From CAZLLV01 sp964560325 (GTDB lineage Bacteria; Acidobacteriota; Thermoanaerobaculia; Multivoradales; DATKCC01): a stretch of DNA of 11,578 nucleotides. The notes under the pieces were generated by a model. The model was not told where the DNA came from. It made no database searches and saw only the letters and a list, made by a program, of their open reading frames with translations. Below are positions 10,810 through 11,578 of this stretch, in pieces. Position 1 is the stretch's first letter, and each line of letters starts with the position of its first letter. Location of the stretch: positions 1-11,578 of the forward strand of contig CAZLLV010000214.1 of the NCBI GenBank assembly GCA_964560325.1, read 5' to 3'. Made by a program: the position numbers and the translations under genes.

Positions 10810-11578
10810 TCATCCCCGCCGCACTACCATCCGTTCGTCCCCCAGCCGCCGCGTCGCCCCGATCGAATCGAGGTGTTCCAGCAACGGGATCGCCCACTTG
10901 CGCGACAGCCCGAAACGATCCTTGAAATCCGCCACCGAGAACCGCTCCCACCCCGCCCCCTCCAACGCCCCCCGCAGCTCCTCGATCGCCGCCGCCGCCA
11001 GCACCAACCCACCCGGCAAACGCACCAGCTTTCCCCGGTCCACCAGGTACCGCACCACCCCCTCCAGGATCTGCGGCTTCGCCGACAGCTCCCGCCCCAC
11101 CTCCCCCGGCGACGGCGGCGTCAGCCCCGCCCGCTCGAACCGCGCCAGCACCCCCTTCGCGAGCGACGACTCCTCGTCCGTGAGCGACGCCGAACGCCCC
11201 GGCAGATCGACCCGGTCCCCCGAGACCGTCAACACCCCCCGCTTCGCCAGCCACCCGAGATAGACGTCCGCCAGCTCCCCTGCGCGCCCCGGAAAGATCC
11301 GCGCCACCGCCTCCGCCTTCGGAATCCCGTGCGCCAGCCGATCGCGCGCGAAAAACTCCTTCAGGACCCGCCCGGCCCGCTCCTCGATCGCCCGGAAGGT
11401 GGAAGGAGCGATCCAGCGCGGCTCGCGCGCCCGGCCGCCGGCCGAGCCGTCGCCGACCGCCAGCAAGCTCCCGGCCGAGGCGAGCTCGCCCAGCCGCGCC
11501 GCCACGCGCTCGGCCGGCAGACCGAGAGTGCCCGCCACCTCCTCCGCCGACAACCCGGCCGGCCCCGCCTCCCGCGCC
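10810..11578 (-). CDS. selB: Selenocysteine-specific elongation factor SelB, C-terminal part
   Basis: The frame runs in from the right edge, so only the C-terminal 255 residues are present. These cover the winged-helix repeats that bind the SECIS hairpin of selenoprotein mRNAs; the GTPase domains lie outside. Recognisable family stretches in order are an N-terminal winged helix (AEEVAGTLGLPAERVAARLG), DRLAHGIPKAEAVARIFP, and the third-domain start ERAGLTPPSPGEVGREL. The hallmark last domain follows (SVADFKDRFGLSRKWAIPLL, then LDSIGATRRLGDERMV), a few residues from the stop. The first visible candidate start (TTG at 11553) is internal and should not be used. Codons are strongly G-ending, like the 3' part of polA. 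Its presence implies a selenocysteine pathway elsewhere in the genome; no selC, selA or selD is visible here. Confidence 0.9.
   Translation of the reverse strand, partial: AREAGPAGLSAEEVAGTLGLPAERVAARLGELASAGSLLAVGDGSAGGRAREPRWIAPSTFRAIEERAGRVLKEFFARDRLAHGIPKAEAVARIFPGRAGELADVYLGWLAKRGVLTVSGDRVDLPGRSASLTDEESSLAKGVLARFERAGLTPPSPGEVGRELSAKPQILEGVVRYLVDRGKLVRLPGGLVLAAAAIEELRGALEGAGWERFSVADFKDRFGLSRKWAIPLLEHLDSIGATRRLGDERMVVRRG

Overview
This is a roughly 70% GC bacterial window with dense coding on both strands. The best guess for the source is an Acidobacteriota-type genome. The main reason is a large Oar-like TonB-dependent receptor with an N-terminal carboxypeptidase-regulatory domain, plus a TPR/FG-GAP lipoprotein; both protein types are abundant in that phylum. 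This placement is an inference from protein style, not from a marker gene. A selB fragment indicates that the organism decodes selenocysteine.

Layout. Positions 1-1767 (minus) hold a lipoprotein-like TPR + FG-GAP/VCBS protein whose C-terminus lies off the left edge. A 315-bp AT-rich divergent promoter region with several dyads follows. It leads into a 1021-aa TonB-dependent receptor at 2083-5148 (plus). A GC-rich hairpin separates the receptor from a convergent small GlsB/YeaQ-type membrane protein (5213-5461, minus). That gene has a 40-nt hairpin just in front of its Shine-Dalgarno. Divergent from it is polA (5632-8325, plus), encoding DNA polymerase I with an eroded proofreading site. After polA comes a 179-bp palindromic element with 30-nt terminal inverted repeats (8354-8532). 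Next is a two-gene toxin-antitoxin-like module: a ribbon-helix-helix protein (8596-8808) and a DUF3368 PIN-domain protein (8801-9313).

The right end is all minus strand. selB enters from the right edge (11578-10810), followed by a 308-bp intergenic region full of hairpins. That region ends in a textbook intrinsic terminator pointing the 'wrong' way (plus strand). Then comes a compact three-gene cluster: a CoA-binding_2 protein (10501-10127), a 49-aa membrane peptide (10061-9912), and a UPF0316/DUF2179 membrane protein (about 9896-9318). The conserved N-terminus of this last gene is readable in frame but has no canonical start codon.

Most of the gene content is ordinary housekeeping and envelope biology. 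The less ordinary signals are non-coding: the 179-bp inverted-repeat element, the orphan plus-strand terminator beside selB with structured DNA ahead of it, and hairpins tucked against Shine-Dalgarno sites of glsB-like and CoA-binding genes. The start-less UPF0316 gene is also unusual. No CRISPR array, tRNA, rRNA, insertion sequence or integrase was seen.
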